A stretch of DNA of 64,000 nucleotides from Bacteroidota bacterium (GCA_023388315.1 JAEWGM010000028.1:186001-250000); one strand, 5' to 3'. Counted from the first letter of the stretch, positions 1 through 9,721 are shown. Notes: generated by a model not told the origin, from the sequence alone. Translations and numbers: made by a program.

Positions 1-627
1 CAATCCAATCATAAAAACGAAAGTGCCGCCCATACTCAACTTGCCGGTTTCGTGTGCAATGGCTTGTTCGCCTCGTAAAAACATAGTTGCTACCGCAATA
101 CACGCTACGCCCAGCACAACGGCAATGTAAAAAAGCGTTTGCCAACCAAATTGTTGAATGATAATTCCTCCGATAAATGGCCCCAACGCCAACCCCGCGT
201 ACACCGAAGAAACGGATATGCCGATGACTTGCCCACGATTTCGGGGTGGAAAAGAAGATACCAGTATGGCGTTTCCGGTGGTGTTGGAAAATGCCGAACC
301 CACGCCCTGCAAAAAGCGCGCGGCAATCAGCCACGTGCCGTTTGGAGCAAAAGCGCAAACTGCCGACGCGATGGTGAAAATAACCAACCCGATTTTAAAT
401 AACCGGGTATTGCCTTTCATATCGCCCCATTTTCCCACGGGGAGTAAAAACATAGCTGTAGCAAGTAGGTAAGCCGTTACAATCCAGCTTAATTCAATAG
501 CGGTAAGCGAAAAACTTTTTTCAATAGAAGGCAGCGCGATGTTAATGGCCGAAACCAAAAACGTGCCCATAAACGCGGTAATGGAAACAACAAAAAGGGT
601 GGAAAACTGTTTTCTTGACCAAGCCAT
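1..627 (-). CDS. MFS drug/metabolite exporter, N-terminal 209 residues (runs off left edge)
   Basis: The frame is open from an ATG at 627 to the window edge, giving 209 residues with no stop, so the 3' part lies outside. The protein begins MAWSRKQFSTLF and shows successive hydrophobic segments typical of the 14-TM DHA2 (EmrB/QacA-like) branch of the major facilitator superfamily. A loop reading LPVGKWGDMKGN between TM2 and TM3 matches the MFS motif A position, and GLALGPFIGG fits the antiporter motif C. Proteins of this family export drugs or metabolites across the inner membrane using the proton gradient. The substrate cannot be told. No operon partner is visible: the upstream 300 bases are non-coding. 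Confidence 0.85.
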   Translation of the reverse strand, partial: MAWSRKQFSTLFVVSITAFMGTFLVSAINIALPSIEKSFSLTAIELSWIVTAYLLATAMFLLPVGKWGDMKGNTRLFKIGLVIFTIASAVCAFAPNGTWLIAARFLQGVGSAFSNTTGNAILVSSFPPRNRGQVIGISVSSVYAGLALGPFIGGIIIQQFGWQTLFYIAVVLGVACIAVATMFLRGEQAIAHETGKLSMGGTFVFMIGL

Positions 628-936
628 TTAATCGATAAGTAGTTTTATTAACGAATATCCGCATAAATACCTAATTCGATTTATAACCACATAGACACAT
701 AGTATTTTTTTAGGTAAAGAATCAATAATAGAAGCACAATAGGTATAGTAGCGGCGCTACTATGTGTAAAACAAGTTTTCTATGTAATAACTTACTGTTG
801 CTCTTTGACTCACTCTCTATAACCTATATTTCTATGTTTCTATGTGGTTTGAAAAAGAATATCTTCCTTTGGTTATCCATGCAAGAGGACGCAGATAAAT
901 ATACGGTCATTCATTTTTTAATGTTTTGTTTTTGAA
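628..936. other. Intergenic stretch with a long-range inverted repeat
   Basis: I see no gene in this stretch. It contains an inverted repeat, AACCACATAGACACATAG at 685-702 against its near-perfect complement at 832-849 (17 of 18 positions), and near its middle a perfect palindrome AGTAGCGGCGCTACT around 749-763. The two ends bracket about 165 bp, the size and shape of a small non-autonomous element or a degenerate dispersed repeat, but no transposase or target duplication is apparent. Confidence 0.5.
685..849. repeat. Inverted-repeat-bounded 165 bp unit
   Basis: The 18-bp ends at 685-702 and 832-849 are complementary at 17 positions. The unit sits between the divergent-in-space but same-strand MFS and carbonic anhydrase-like genes and has no coding potential. 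It may be a dispersed repeat; whether other copies exist in the genome cannot be tested here. Confidence 0.4.
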
Positions 937-1479
937 TTACGGGTTTTTGGCGTTTCTAATGTCTTCTTCTTTAAACCATCCCGAGTACATGAGGTAATTG
1001 CGGGCAATTTTCTGGTTCATTTCTTTTGATTGTTCCGGGTCCACTTTTTTAACGAATTTAGCGGGAACACCGGCGTAAATGCTGCCCGGTTCCACTTGCG
1101 TGCCGCTCAAAACCACCGATCCGGCGGCCACAATGGCTCCTTCGCCAATCACGGCGTGGTCTAGCACAACGGCGCCCATCCCGATGAGCGCCCCGTTTTT
1201 GATTTCCGCGCCGTGAATGACCACGTTGTGGCCGATGGAAACATCATCGCCAATCACCGAAACGGATTTTTGATACAGCGTGTGAATCACCGTTCCGTCT
1301 TGCACGTTCACACGGTTTCCGATGCGGATGGAGTTCACATCGCCACGCAGGACGGCGTTGAACCAAATGCTGCAATCGCGGCCGATTATCACGTCGCCAA
1401 TCACCACGGCCGTATCGGCCAAATAAGTATTCTCGCCGATTTCAGGAGTGAATCCGCGAACAGATTTTACAAGTGCCAT
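937..1479 (-). CDS. Gamma-class carbonic anhydrase-like hexapeptide protein (YrdA/PaaY type)
   Basis: This 180-residue protein is a left-handed beta-helix built of hexapeptide repeats (for example GENTYLADTAVVIGDVIIGRDC and later turns). Three histidines stand where gamma carbonic anhydrases bind metal: in DGTVIHT (about residue 66), and in IGHNVVIHG (two, about residues 83 and 88). The length fits the YrdA/PaaY/CaiE group of about 170-200 residues, which form trimers in the cytosol. Carbonic anhydrase activity is known for some members only, so the reaction is an inference. The gene is followed 16 bp upstream on the same strand by the aminopeptidase gene and is probably co-transcribed with it. 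Confidence 0.85.
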   Translation of the reverse strand: MALVKSVRGFTPEIGENTYLADTAVVIGDVIIGRDCSIWFNAVLRGDVNSIRIGNRVNVQDGTVIHTLYQKSVSVIGDDVSIGHNVVIHGAEIKNGALIGMGAVVLDHAVIGEGAIVAAGSVVLSGTQVEPGSIYAGVPAKFVKKVDPEQSKEMNQKIARNYLMYSGWFKEEDIRNAKNP

Positions 1480-1495
1480 AAGTTCGTTTCGAGGG

Positions 1496-3286
1496 TTACA
1501 GTGATTTGGTTTTCTCTTTCAACCACTCTTTTTCGTCTTTGTTCAGGTGTGGTTTTAAACTTTTATACACCATTTTGTGGTAGTTGTTGAGCCATTTTTT
1601 TTCTTCTTTGGTCAGCAGTTTTTTTAGAATAGGCTTGGTGTCGATATAACACAACGTGATGGTTTCAAAATCGTAAAACGTGCCGAACTCTTCGGTTTTT
1701 TTGTACTCTCTTGTCACAATCAGGTTCTCAATTCTAATGCCGTATTGGTTCGCGCGATAAACGCCGGGTTCGTTGGAGGTAACCATGCCGGGTTTCAGCA
1801 AGGTGGGGTTTTCTTCCAAACGAATGTTTTGCGGCCCCTCGTGCACGTTCAGGAAATGCCCGATGCCGTGCCCCGTGCCGTGCCAATAAGTGGTGCAATT
1901 ATCCCACAACGCCTTGCGTGCCAATACATCCAGTTGCGCTCCGCGCGTTCCTTCGGGATAAATGGCGGTGGCAATGGCAATGTGCCCTTTGAGCACGTTG
2001 GTGTAATCGGTTTTCATTTGCTTGGTGAGTTTCCCAACTGCCAACGTGCGGGTAATATCGGTGGTGCCGTCTTTGTATTGTCCGCCGGAATCGATGAGCA
2101 ATAAGCCTTCGGGCTTCACCTCCACAGCACTTTCGGGCGTCGCGTGGTAGTGGATGATGGCACCGTTGCCCGCATATCCCGCGATGGTAGCAAAACTGTC
2201 GCCCACAAAGAGGTCTTGTTGCGAACGAAACTCGCGCAACTTCTCTTCAATGGTTGTTTCCATCACGCCGCCGGCGGGAACCGCTTTCTCCAGCCACATA
2301 TAAAACTTCACCAACGCTACGCCGTCTTTTACCATAGCGTTGCGGAAGCCGGCCAATTCGGTTTCGTTTTTCATGCTCTTCATCAAATCAACGGGCGAAG
2401 GAATATCGATTATTTCGCACGTTTCGGGAATGGTTTGCAAGAGCCTGTAATTTATTTTGCTGCCTGTTACACAGATGCTCGCTGTTTTTGGAAGTTTGGA
2501 AACATAATCGAAAACGCTGTTGTAATCGGCAATTTTTATTTTTTGTTTTTTAAGTTCGGCGCTTGTTTCTTCGTTTAGCTTGTCGGGGTCGATAAACAAC
2601 ACGGTTTCTTTGGGCGATACATAGGCGTATGCCACCGCTACTGGGTTGTAATCCACGTCGTTGCCGCGCAAATTAAACGTCCACGCAACAGCATCAAGGG
2701 TGACAATAATCAAGCCTTTGGCGCCAATTTTTTCTAACTCGGCATTTATTCGGCCAATTTTGCTTTCAACCGATTCGCCCGCCACTTCATCGGCAAGTAA
2801 GAAGGCTTTGTTTTTGGGGATTTCGGGGCGGCCTTCCCAAACCGTCTCAAACGGGTCGTGTTCCGTATTGAGTTTAATTCCTTTTGCTTCTAATTTGTTT
2901 TTCAGGGTTTTAGCATCCGACGCCGCATACACCAATCCGTCAATCCCCACTGTTCCGCCTTTGCCCACCTCGCCAATAAGCCAGTCGGTCATATCGGGCG
3001 TATCGGGTTGTCCCATTTTGAACAAGTCAACACCGGTTCCTTTCAATTCGGTTGCACCTTGCAGGAAGTAGCGCGAATCAGTCCACACGCCGGCTTTGTC
3101 TTTGGTTATCGCAGCCGTACCGGCCGAGCCGGTGAATCCGCTAATCCATTTGCGCGATTCCCAATACTTAGGGGGATATTCGCTCAAATGCGCGTCGGTA
3201 CTTGGAATGATGAAGGCATCCAGTTTATTTTCTTCCATAAATTTTCTTATGGCTTTTACTCTTTGAGGGATTTCTTTTGTTTGCAT
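1496..3286 (-). CDS. pepP: Xaa-Pro aminopeptidase, M24B family
   Basis: The 596-residue cytosolic metallopeptidase removes an N-terminal residue preceding proline. It has two creatinase-like N-terminal domains and a C-terminal pita-bread M24 domain. The metal ligands are all visible: Asp in LLIDSGGQ and in GTTDITRT (about residues 399 and 410), His in the GHGIGHFLNVHEGP stretch, Glu in TSNEPGVY, and Glu in IRIENL. The length matches the long eukaryote-like APP1/M24B form common in Bacteroidetes rather than the 440-residue E. coli PepP. The gene precedes the carbonic anhydrase-like gene by 16 bp and has its own -7 element at 3314-3321. Confidence 0.92.
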   Translation of the reverse strand: MQTKEIPQRVKAIRKFMEENKLDAFIIPSTDAHLSEYPPKYWESRKWISGFTGSAGTAAITKDKAGVWTDSRYFLQGATELKGTGVDLFKMGQPDTPDMTDWLIGEVGKGGTVGIDGLVYAASDAKTLKNKLEAKGIKLNTEHDPFETVWEGRPEIPKNKAFLLADEVAGESVESKIGRINAELEKIGAKGLIIVTLDAVAWTFNLRGNDVDYNPVAVAYAYVSPKETVLFIDPDKLNEETSAELKKQKIKIADYNSVFDYVSKLPKTASICVTGSKINYRLLQTIPETCEIIDIPSPVDLMKSMKNETELAGFRNAMVKDGVALVKFYMWLEKAVPAGGVMETTIEEKLREFRSQQDLFVGDSFATIAGYAGNGAIIHYHATPESAVEVKPEGLLLIDSGGQYKDGTTDITRTLAVGKLTKQMKTDYTNVLKGHIAIATAIYPEGTRGAQLDVLARKALWDNCTTYWHGTGHGIGHFLNVHEGPQNIRLEENPTLLKPGMVTSNEPGVYRANQYGIRIENLIVTREYKKTEEFGTFYDFETITLCYIDTKPILKKLLTKEEKKWLNNYHKMVYKSLKPHLNKDEKEWLKEKTKSL

Positions 3287-3313
3287 AATAGCGTGTTTTT
3301 ATCGATTAAAAAA

Positions 3314-3321
3314 CAAATATA
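3314..3321 (-). promoter_or_regulatory. Bacteroidetes -7 element for the aminopeptidase gene
   Basis: The minus strand reads TATATTTG here, an exact TAnnTTTG match, 28 bp ahead of the ATG at 3286. The -33 TTG is not well placed, so only the -7 element is claimed. Confidence 0.5.
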
Positions 3322-3452
3322 CGTGTTTTTTTTCAATTGAAAGAGTGTTTGTAAAACTAAAATTGAGCAGCGTTTTTGCAGTTTGCGCCGTGTATTTTGA
3401 TAGAAACTTTTGGCTTTTTTCATCAACTTGAAAAATTTATCTGAAAGTTGTG

Positions 3453-3460
3453 TATATTTG
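3453..3460 (+). promoter_or_regulatory. Bacteroidetes -7 element for the TlpA-like gene
   Basis: TATATTTG matches TAnnTTTG, with a TTG about 22 bp upstream at 3428-3430, slightly wider than the usual 19-21 bp spacing. It lies 40 bp ahead of the ATG at 3500. Confidence 0.5.
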
Positions 3461-3499
3461 CGCTTGTTGATTGACGATACTTTTTAAACAGATAAAAAT

Positions 3500-4477
3500 A
3501 TGAGAATAGTTTCTTTCGTGCTTATCGCTCTGATAATGATGGTGTGCCAACAACAAAAAGGCAAGGATGGATACACAATTTCGGGTACGGTTCCGGCCGA
3601 TGTGAACGGAATGGTTTATCTGCAGGAATACAAAGACCGAAAATACCTGAATGTGGATTCTGCCGAAATAGTGAATGGGAAATTCACGTTTACCGGTTCG
3701 GTTCCTGAGCCCAAGGTATATGCTATAACACGGAGCCGGCAAAGAGCGCAGGTTTTCCTCGATAATTACCCTATGCATCTTGATTTAACGCCCGATTGGG
3801 AAATTGCTAACCTCACGGGCTCGCCCGACGCGGAATTGTTTTACAACACATTGCCACAAAGCACCAAGGGAACCTTAAATCCCGATAGTTTGCTAAGGTT
3901 GAATCCGGCATCGCCCGCGGCGGTGTATTTCTTAACCCGAAATATTTATCGGTATGATTATGATGAACTTAAAATTATTCGAGAAAGCCTCTCAGACGAT
4001 TTGAACGGACACTCGTACGTGAAAGAAATAGAAGAAAACCTAAAAAGCTTGGAAAACGTGCAACCCGGAAAAACCGCCCCCAACTTCTCGCTTCCCACGC
4101 CGGAGGGAGATATGTTGAGTCTGGAATCGCTTCGCGGACAGTACGTTTTGCTTGATTTTTGGGCGTCGTGGTGCCCCGATTGCCGCAAAGCAAGCCCGCT
4201 GTTGGTGGAGTTGCACGACGAGTATAAGGCCAAGAACTTCACCATTTTAAGCGTTTCCATAGATGAAGACCGAGAGCGATGGTTGGCTGCCATTGAGAAA
4301 GACGGCCTCAACTGGCATCACGTAATTACTGAAAATGGCTGGAACAGCGAGGTAGCGAAAACATACGCCCTGAAATGGGTTCCCACAAGTTTCCTCATTG
4401 ATCCCGATGGAGTTATCGTCTCAAAAAGTATTTACACACAAAACACCATTGATAAGGTAAGAGAAGTGCTGAAGTGA
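3500..4477 (+). CDS. TlpA/ResA-like thiol-disulfide oxidoreductase with N-terminal DUF4369-like domain
   Basis: The 325-residue exported protein has a short hydrophobic N-terminus ending in a Cys (LIMMVCQQQK), which looks like a lipoprotein signal although valine before the Cys is unusual. Residues about 25-130 resemble the DUF4369 beta domain often found before Bacteroidetes thioredoxins. The C-terminal half (from about residue 190) is an AhpC/TSA-thioredoxin domain with the redox motif WASWCPDCRK near residue 222 and the cis-proline in KWVPTSFLID. It probably reduces periplasmic disulfides, for example in cytochrome maturation or stress, but no partner gene is nearby. It is transcribed alone, divergently from the aminopeptidase. 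Confidence 0.88.
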   Translation: MRIVSFVLIALIMMVCQQQKGKDGYTISGTVPADVNGMVYLQEYKDRKYLNVDSAEIVNGKFTFTGSVPEPKVYAITRSRQRAQVFLDNYPMHLDLTPDWEIANLTGSPDAELFYNTLPQSTKGTLNPDSLLRLNPASPAAVYFLTRNIYRYDYDELKIIRESLSDDLNGHSYVKEIEENLKSLENVQPGKTAPNFSLPTPEGDMLSLESLRGQYVLLDFWASWCPDCRKASPLLVELHDEYKAKNFTILSVSIDEDRERWLAAIEKDGLNWHHVITENGWNSEVAKTYALKWVPTSFLIDPDGVIVSKSIYTQNTIDKVREVLK

Positions 4478-4488
4478 AATAGTTCCGA

Positions 4489-4504
4489 CTTCCGATGACG
4501 GAAG
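4489..4504 (+). terminator. Weak hairpin after the TlpA-like gene
   Basis: CTTCCG-ATGA-CGGAAG forms a perfect 6-bp stem 12 bp past the stop codon. There is no T-run after it, so its role as a terminator is uncertain. Confidence 0.3.
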
Positions 4505-4539
4505 ACAGATGATTGGGTGTTAAAGGTACGATATGCATC

Positions 4540-4640
4540 GTTTCCAAAATAGTTCAGCCCCATCCGGGGCTGTGTATTGCTGGAGTTGCTTTTCCCCGCA
4601 CTTTGTACGGGGTTATTATTGGATAGCCACTTCGTGGCAT
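4540..4640. repeat. Serial short-hairpin repeat cluster
   Basis: Three small hairpins lie in a row: CAGCCCC/GGGGCTG with a 4-base loop, CCCCG/CGGGG with a 9-base loop, and GCCAC/GTGGC with a 3-base loop. The same style of array recurs at about 9.9, 53.75 and 63.2 kb. No coding sequence is present. Confidence 0.5.
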
Positions 4641-4664
4641 TTGTTCCAAACCTCGTCACTCGCC

Positions 4665-4722
4665 TTCCGTCTAAAAATCTAATATCTAAAATCTACAATC
4701 TACAATCTACAATCTAAAACCC
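4665..4722. repeat. AATCTA(C/A)AATCT simple repeat
   Basis: Short units of the form ATCTACA and ATCTAAA are repeated about seven times just before the stop codon of the convergent HD-phosphodiesterase gene. It resembles the ATTTACGATT-type stretches at 40.15, 43.6 and 51.3 kb. Confidence 0.45.
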
Positions 4723-4724
4723 CA

Positions 4725-6881
4725 TCACACTTCATTCAACGGCTTATCTTGTTTCAAACCCTCTGTCGGCGGCGCGGTCTGCTCCAACAATTTTTTATCT
4801 TCCGCTGCCGGCACTTGTTGAGGCGCATTTTTTAACTCTGGATAAGCAATGCGTGAGTGATACACCGTGATCAATTTTTCCACAAACACATCTTTCACGG
4901 TTTGAATATCGCGGAACGTGATGGGCGCGTTCTTGAAATAGCCCTCATTCAGTTGTGAATCAATTATTTTTTCCACCTGATTGCGAATGGATTCTTCGGT
5001 ATATTCCGGCAAGCTGCGCGAAGAAGCTTCCACGGCATCGGCCATCATCATAATAGCGGTTTCTTTGGTGAACGGGTTTGGGCCCGGATACCTGAAATCG
5101 GCTTCGTTGGCTTCTTTGCCGGGGTTGGCATTTTTCCACGAAATATAAAAATACTTGGGCATGCTGGTTCCGTGGTGCGTTACGATAAAATCGATGAGCT
5201 GCTGCGGCAAGTTGTATTTGTGGGCGATTTTCACGCCATCTTTCACGTGGTTGATGATAATGCGCGCGCTCTCCTCAAACGGAAGCCCCAAGTGCGGATT
5301 CATTCCCGGTGCTTGGTTTTCGGTGAAAAACGCGGGGTTCACCATCTTCCCGATATCGTGATAAAGTGCTCCGGTTCTGATTAAAGAGGCGTTGGCACCC
5401 AGTTTCATCGCGGCAGCCATTCCCAAATTAGAGACTTGCAGCGAGTGTTGAAAAGTTCCAGGCGCTTTTTCGGAAAGTTCTTTGAGCAGCGGCTTGTTGA
5501 TATTGGATAACTCCACCAAACTCACGCCCGATATGAAACCGAACATTTTTTCCACCACATACACCAATGAATAGGTAAACATGATGAAAATGAAGTTGAT
5601 GAAAAAATACAGCAACACACGCCAATCAATCTGATTGATATTGCCTTCCTGATACAACGAAATTCCCACGTACATAAGCAAATACGTGAGCAAAATAAAG
5701 AATGAACTTTGAATAAGCTGCGAGCGCTCACTGAGTTCTTTCAGCATAAACACGCAAATCATGGCCACGGCAACTTGCGTTACAATAAATTCAAACGGAA
5801 ACGGCACCATTAACGAACTCAGCACGATGGTTACAAGGCTGGCAAACAGTGCTGTGCGCGAATCGATAAACGTGCGAATAAGAATGGTGACAATGGCATA
5901 CGGGATAATGTACACGCTGAAAAGGTTAAACCTGACGGTGATGGCGGTGAGCAGCACAAACGACGCGATGAGCGTAACCATAAACATTACGTGCTTGCGG
6001 TTGCGGTATTCCAACGGGCGGAAAAACAGCAAATACATATAAAACGCGGCGAACATGGAAGCTACCAGAAGAAATTGGCCCAAAATCATCCAATGGTTGC
6101 GCCCGGTGGCACCGGTTCTTTCTTCGGTAACGCGTTTGAGCGACGTTAATATATTGTACGTGGACGGATCCACAATTTCGCCATGATCGATGATGCGCTG
6201 TCCCTGCTGCACCATTCCGCGGCTGATTTCCACTTGCTGAATAAATTCTTCTTGCGCTTTTTCCGATGTGGCGGCGTCGTACACAATATTTTCCCGGATG
6301 TACTCGTTTAAATCGGCCGACCTTAACAACTCCACATCCATACTCGATGGAATATCGTTGAGCATGGCTTCATACGCACTTCTAATAGTTAAGAAAGAGT
6401 TAATGGGTTGAGGGTGAGCCGAGTTCCCCGTTTTTAAACGAAGCGATTGGGTTCGCGACTCATTGATCCGATGATAATCATCCGATTGCATAATCCCCTT
6501 TTCGTAAATCTGGTTGAGTTTGTCGCGAATATATAATTTGTACGTTGTGGGCAATTCCTGTAACTTGGCGTTGAGGTTTACATCGGCATCAAAATCGGCC
6601 AAGGCGTTCACTTTTACCTGTTCATCAATGGTGAAATAAGGCTCATAATATTGCAGAATGCTGTCCTGCTCCTGTTTCAGCACATCGGCAGGTTTATAAA
6701 TGGGAAAATCGAATGGGGCCGTCAGTAGCGTGTGCTGCCACGGCGTACCCTCTCTGAACGAGTATTTAAATTTCCCTTGCCGGGGGAAAATATAAGTGAT
6801 GAGAAGTATGGCCGTAATGAAGACGAGGGGCACAAAATACCGTGTCCGTAATCTGAATTTTCTTTTTTTTGGCTTGTTCAT
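4725..6881 (-). CDS. Seven-TM HD-domain phosphodiesterase, PgpH type (probable c-di-AMP hydrolase)
   Basis: The 718-residue membrane protein has an N-terminal TM, a large extracytoplasmic region (about residues 50-270), then a block of about seven TM helices (about 275-480) and a cytoplasmic HD domain. The HD motif is clear in GALYHDIGKMVN, with later metal ligands in FIVTHHGT and MMADAVEA. This architecture is the 7TMR-HDED/PgpH family, whose Listeria member degrades cyclic di-AMP; that activity is inferred here. The ATG at 6881 was chosen; an in-frame TTG at 6905 would add eight residues (LFHKNNKS) before it and looks less likely. The gene follows waaA on the same strand after 77 bp. Confidence 0.9.
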   Translation of the reverse strand: MNKPKKRKFRLRTRYFVPLVFITAILLITYIFPRQGKFKYSFREGTPWQHTLLTAPFDFPIYKPADVLKQEQDSILQYYEPYFTIDEQVKVNALADFDADVNLNAKLQELPTTYKLYIRDKLNQIYEKGIMQSDDYHRINESRTQSLRLKTGNSAHPQPINSFLTIRSAYEAMLNDIPSSMDVELLRSADLNEYIRENIVYDAATSEKAQEEFIQQVEISRGMVQQGQRIIDHGEIVDPSTYNILTSLKRVTEERTGATGRNHWMILGQFLLVASMFAAFYMYLLFFRPLEYRNRKHVMFMVTLIASFVLLTAITVRFNLFSVYIIPYAIVTILIRTFIDSRTALFASLVTIVLSSLMVPFPFEFIVTQVAVAMICVFMLKELSERSQLIQSSFFILLTYLLMYVGISLYQEGNINQIDWRVLLYFFINFIFIMFTYSLVYVVEKMFGFISGVSLVELSNINKPLLKELSEKAPGTFQHSLQVSNLGMAAAMKLGANASLIRTGALYHDIGKMVNPAFFTENQAPGMNPHLGLPFEESARIIINHVKDGVKIAHKYNLPQQLIDFIVTHHGTSMPKYFYISWKNANPGKEANEADFRYPGPNPFTKETAIMMMADAVEASSRSLPEYTEESIRNQVEKIIDSQLNEGYFKNAPITFRDIQTVKDVFVEKLITVYHSRIAYPELKNAPQQVPAAEDKKLLEQTAPPTEGLKQDKPLNEV

Positions 6882-6958
6882 ACTTTTGTTGTTTTTATGA
6901 AACAATTGAACGGCTTAATTGTTTGCCGATTATCGCTTTAAACGGCGCTCTAAATGAA

Positions 6959-8179
6959 TCACAAAGAGAGTTGTTCGAAAATCTTTTGGGTGGCGCCCGC
7001 GTTATTGAAAATATAGTGTGACGATTTTTGTCCCGCTGTTTTCACCTTTTCGGCATCCGCTAAAAAGGAATCCATTAAGGTGAAAAACGCCTCTTTTGAT
7101 TTGATCGCAAAACCGCCACCTTCTGCCAACAGGCCGTGCGCTTCGCGAAACTTTTGATGATTGGGCCCGAAAATCACCGGAATACCATACACAGCCGCTT
7201 CCGGCAAGTTGTGAATTCCTGCGCCAAAACCGCCTCCAATATATGCTATGTTTCCGTACCGATAAATGGAAGAGAGCAATCCAAACGAATCGATAAGAAT
7301 GCTATCGATGTTTTCCATATCTTGCTCATCTATTTGCGAGTACCTGATGTTCGGACGTTTCAGCTTACGCTCAATTTCAACGAGGTGCGATTCGTGAATT
7401 TCGTGCGGGGCGATAATGAGTTTCAACTCATCGCGGGCGTTAAAATAATCGATAAAAATATCTTCATCCGCCGGCCACGAACTTCCCGCGATAAAAACGT
7501 GTTTGCTGTTTTTTGTGAATTCCTCTATAATAGGGAGCGATTTCGCTTGCTTTTGGATTTCAATTACCCTGTCCATGCGCGTGTCGCCCGTTACCGAAAC
7601 GTTGTGAATGCCGTGCTCGGCAAGCAATTGTTGAGATGCTTCATCTTGTACAAAAATGTGTTTGTAAAATTGCAACATACTGCCCAATTTTCCTTTGTTT
7701 TTCTTGAAAAAACGTTGCTCGGGTCGGAAAATGGAGGAGATAAGATACACGGGAATTTTGCGACGATAACTTTCGTGAATGTAATTGTACCAAAATTCGT
7801 ACTTCACGAAAATGGCGATGTGGGGATTGGCCAAATCGAGGAATTTTTTCACGTTTTTTTTCGTGTCAAACGGCAAATAACACACCACATCGGCCGGCTC
7901 ATAATCTTTTCTGATCTCGTAGCCCGACGGCGAAAAAAACGTAAGCAATATCTTGTACTGCGGATATTCTTTTTTTATCGTTTCAATTAATGGCCGCGCT
8001 TGCTCAAACTCGCCCAACGAGGCGGCGTGAAACCACACGTACTTCGCCTGTGGGTCAATCTTTTGCTTGAGTATGTCAAACGTTTTTTTGTGCCCGTTTA
8101 CCATGAGTTTCGCCTTCCTGTGAAACGACGAAACCATCCGGATAAAAAATGCCATCAAAGAAATTCCTATGTCGTACAT
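6959..8179 (-). CDS. waaA: 3-deoxy-D-manno-octulosonic acid transferase
   Basis: The 406-residue inner-membrane-anchored GT30 enzyme transfers Kdo from CMP-Kdo to lipid A precursor on the cytosolic face. It begins with one hydrophobic helix (MYDIGISLMAFFIRMV). The catalytic glutamate of the family sits in ASLGEFEQARP (about residue 57), and the C-terminal GT-B half has the conserved PEAAVYGIPVIFGPNHQKF segment. Length matches the family (about 420). It begins 1 bp after the gltX stop codon, so the two genes are an operon. Bacteroidales commonly place waaA near gltX. Confidence 0.93.
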   Translation of the reverse strand: MYDIGISLMAFFIRMVSSFHRKAKLMVNGHKKTFDILKQKIDPQAKYVWFHAASLGEFEQARPLIETIKKEYPQYKILLTFFSPSGYEIRKDYEPADVVCYLPFDTKKNVKKFLDLANPHIAIFVKYEFWYNYIHESYRRKIPVYLISSIFRPEQRFFKKNKGKLGSMLQFYKHIFVQDEASQQLLAEHGIHNVSVTGDTRMDRVIEIQKQAKSLPIIEEFTKNSKHVFIAGSSWPADEDIFIDYFNARDELKLIIAPHEIHESHLVEIERKLKRPNIRYSQIDEQDMENIDSILIDSFGLLSSIYRYGNIAYIGGGFGAGIHNLPEAAVYGIPVIFGPNHQKFREAHGLLAEGGGFAIKSKEAFFTLMDSFLADAEKVKTAGQKSSHYIFNNAGATQKIFEQLSL

Positions 8180-8180
8180 T

Positions 8181-9701
8181 TCAGGGCGTTGGAATGGTTT
8201 TTATTGCCTTTTTCAACCGTGAAACGGTTTCTTTTTTGCCAATAGCTTCCGTAATATCGAACATATGTGGGCCTTTGCTTTCGCCCACCACTGCCAATCG
8301 GAAAGCGTTCATAATGTTGCCGAGGTGGTACTCTTTATCGGCAATCCATTGTTTGACCACTTTTTCTTGGTTTTGAGAAGAAAAGTTATCAATAGTTTCC
8401 AATAAATCGATTAGTTCCTGTATTTTCTCGGGTGTGTCGGCTTTCCATCTTTTCTTCACCGTTTTCTCGTCATACGAAGTGGGCGCTTCATAGAAAAACG
8501 ATGCCTGATCCCATAATTCTTTCACAAAGTTTATGCGCCCTTTCACCAGGCTAATCACTTTTGCGGTATAATTCTTATCGTACGCGATGTTTTTTTCTTT
8601 CAAAACCGGTTTAAAGAGCTCGGCCAATTTATCGTTATCGGTTTCCTGAATATATTTGTGGTTGAACCATTTGGCTTTTTCAAAATCGAATTTCGAGCCA
8701 CTTTTGCTGCATCGGTCAAACGAAAAAGCGTGAACCAACTCGTTGAGCGAGAAAATCTCTTGCTCCGTTCCCGGATTCCACCCTAAAAACGCCAAAAAGT
8801 TGATGACGGCTTCTGGCAGGTAGCCGCTTTCGCGGTAGCCCGACGATGTCTCGCCCGATTTCGGGTCTTTCCATTGCAACGGAAATACGGGAAACCCAAG
8901 GCGGTCGCCATCGCGTTTGCTGAGTTTGCCGTTGCCTTCGGGTTTGAGCAACAACGGGAGGTGCGCGAATTGGGGCATGGTTTTCTCCCACCCGAAACTT
9001 CTGTAAAGCCACACGTGCAACGGCGCCGAAGGCAACCATTCCTCTCCTCGAATAACGTGCGAAATGGCCATTAGGTGGTCGTCCACCACGTTGGCGAGGT
9101 GGTAGGTGGGCAGTTGGTCAGACGATTTGTAGATTACTTTATCGTCTAAAACCGATGAATTGATAGTTACTTCGCCGCGAATTAAATCGTTTACCACGAT
9201 ATTCACGTTCGGTTCAATTTTTATGCGGATAACGTACTGTTGGTGCCTTTCAATCAACGTTTGCACTTTGTCCTTGGGCAAAGTTAATGAATTGCGCATT
9301 TGTCCGCGTGTGGAAGCATCGTATTGAAAGTTAGGGATTTCCTTGCGTTTGGCATCCAACTCTTCCGGCGTATCAAAGGCGATGTAAGCCGCTCCTTTCT
9401 CCAGCAGTTGATGTACGTGTTGCTTGTAAATTTCTCTTCGTTGCGATTGTCGGTAGGGGCCGTATTTTCCACCTTTTTTGGGGCTTTCATCGTAATCTAG
9501 TCCCAGCCAATCAAATGCTTCCTGAATATATTGCTCCGCGCCGGGCACAAAGCGGGTAGAGTCCGTATCTTCAATCCGAAGCACAAAGTCGCCGCCGTGT
9601 TGTTTGGCAAAAAGGTAATTGTATAATGCCGTGCGCACGCCACCAATGTGCAAAGGCCCCGTGGGGCTCGGAGCGAAACGAACGCGTACTTTCTTGTTCA
9701 T
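8181..9701 (-). CDS. gltX: Glutamyl-tRNA synthetase
   Basis: This 506-residue class Ib aminoacyl-tRNA synthetase charges tRNA-Glu. The HIGH-type signature is HIGG at residues 18-21 within [12 protein letters not shown], and the KMSKS-type signature is KLSKR near residue 263. The C-terminal third is the helical anticodon-binding region. Length is normal for the family in Bacteroidetes. It heads a gltX-waaA pair and has a -7 element 21 bp upstream of the start. Confidence 0.97.
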   Translation of the reverse strand: MNKKVRVRFAPSPTGPLHIGGVRTALYNYLFAKQHGGDFVLRIEDTDSTRFVPGAEQYIQEAFDWLGLDYDESPKKGGKYGPYRQSQRREIYKQHVHQLLEKGAAYIAFDTPEELDAKRKEIPNFQYDASTRGQMRNSLTLPKDKVQTLIERHQQYVIRIKIEPNVNIVVNDLIRGEVTINSSVLDDKVIYKSSDQLPTYHLANVVDDHLMAISHVIRGEEWLPSAPLHVWLYRSFGWEKTMPQFAHLPLLLKPEGNGKLSKRDGDRLGFPVFPLQWKDPKSGETSSGYRESGYLPEAVINFLAFLGWNPGTEQEIFSLNELVHAFSFDRCSKSGSKFDFEKAKWFNHKYIQETDNDKLAELFKPVLKEKNIAYDKNYTAKVISLVKGRINFVKELWDQASFFYEAPTSYDEKTVKKRWKADTPEKIQELIDLLETIDNFSSQNQEKVVKQWIADKEYHLGNIMNAFRLAVVGESKGPHMFDITEAIGKKETVSRLKKAIKTIPTP

Positions 9702-9721
9702 ATTTTTTCTTTTTGAGAATA

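Noticed and set aside
6882..6905. TTG start eight codons upstream for the HD phosphodiesterase
   Set aside because: The ATG at 6881 begins a typical basic N-terminus; the TTG adds nothing.
7136..7990. 284-codon open frame on the plus strand
   Set aside because: It is antisense to waaA, whose protein is clearly conserved, and the translation shows no domain.
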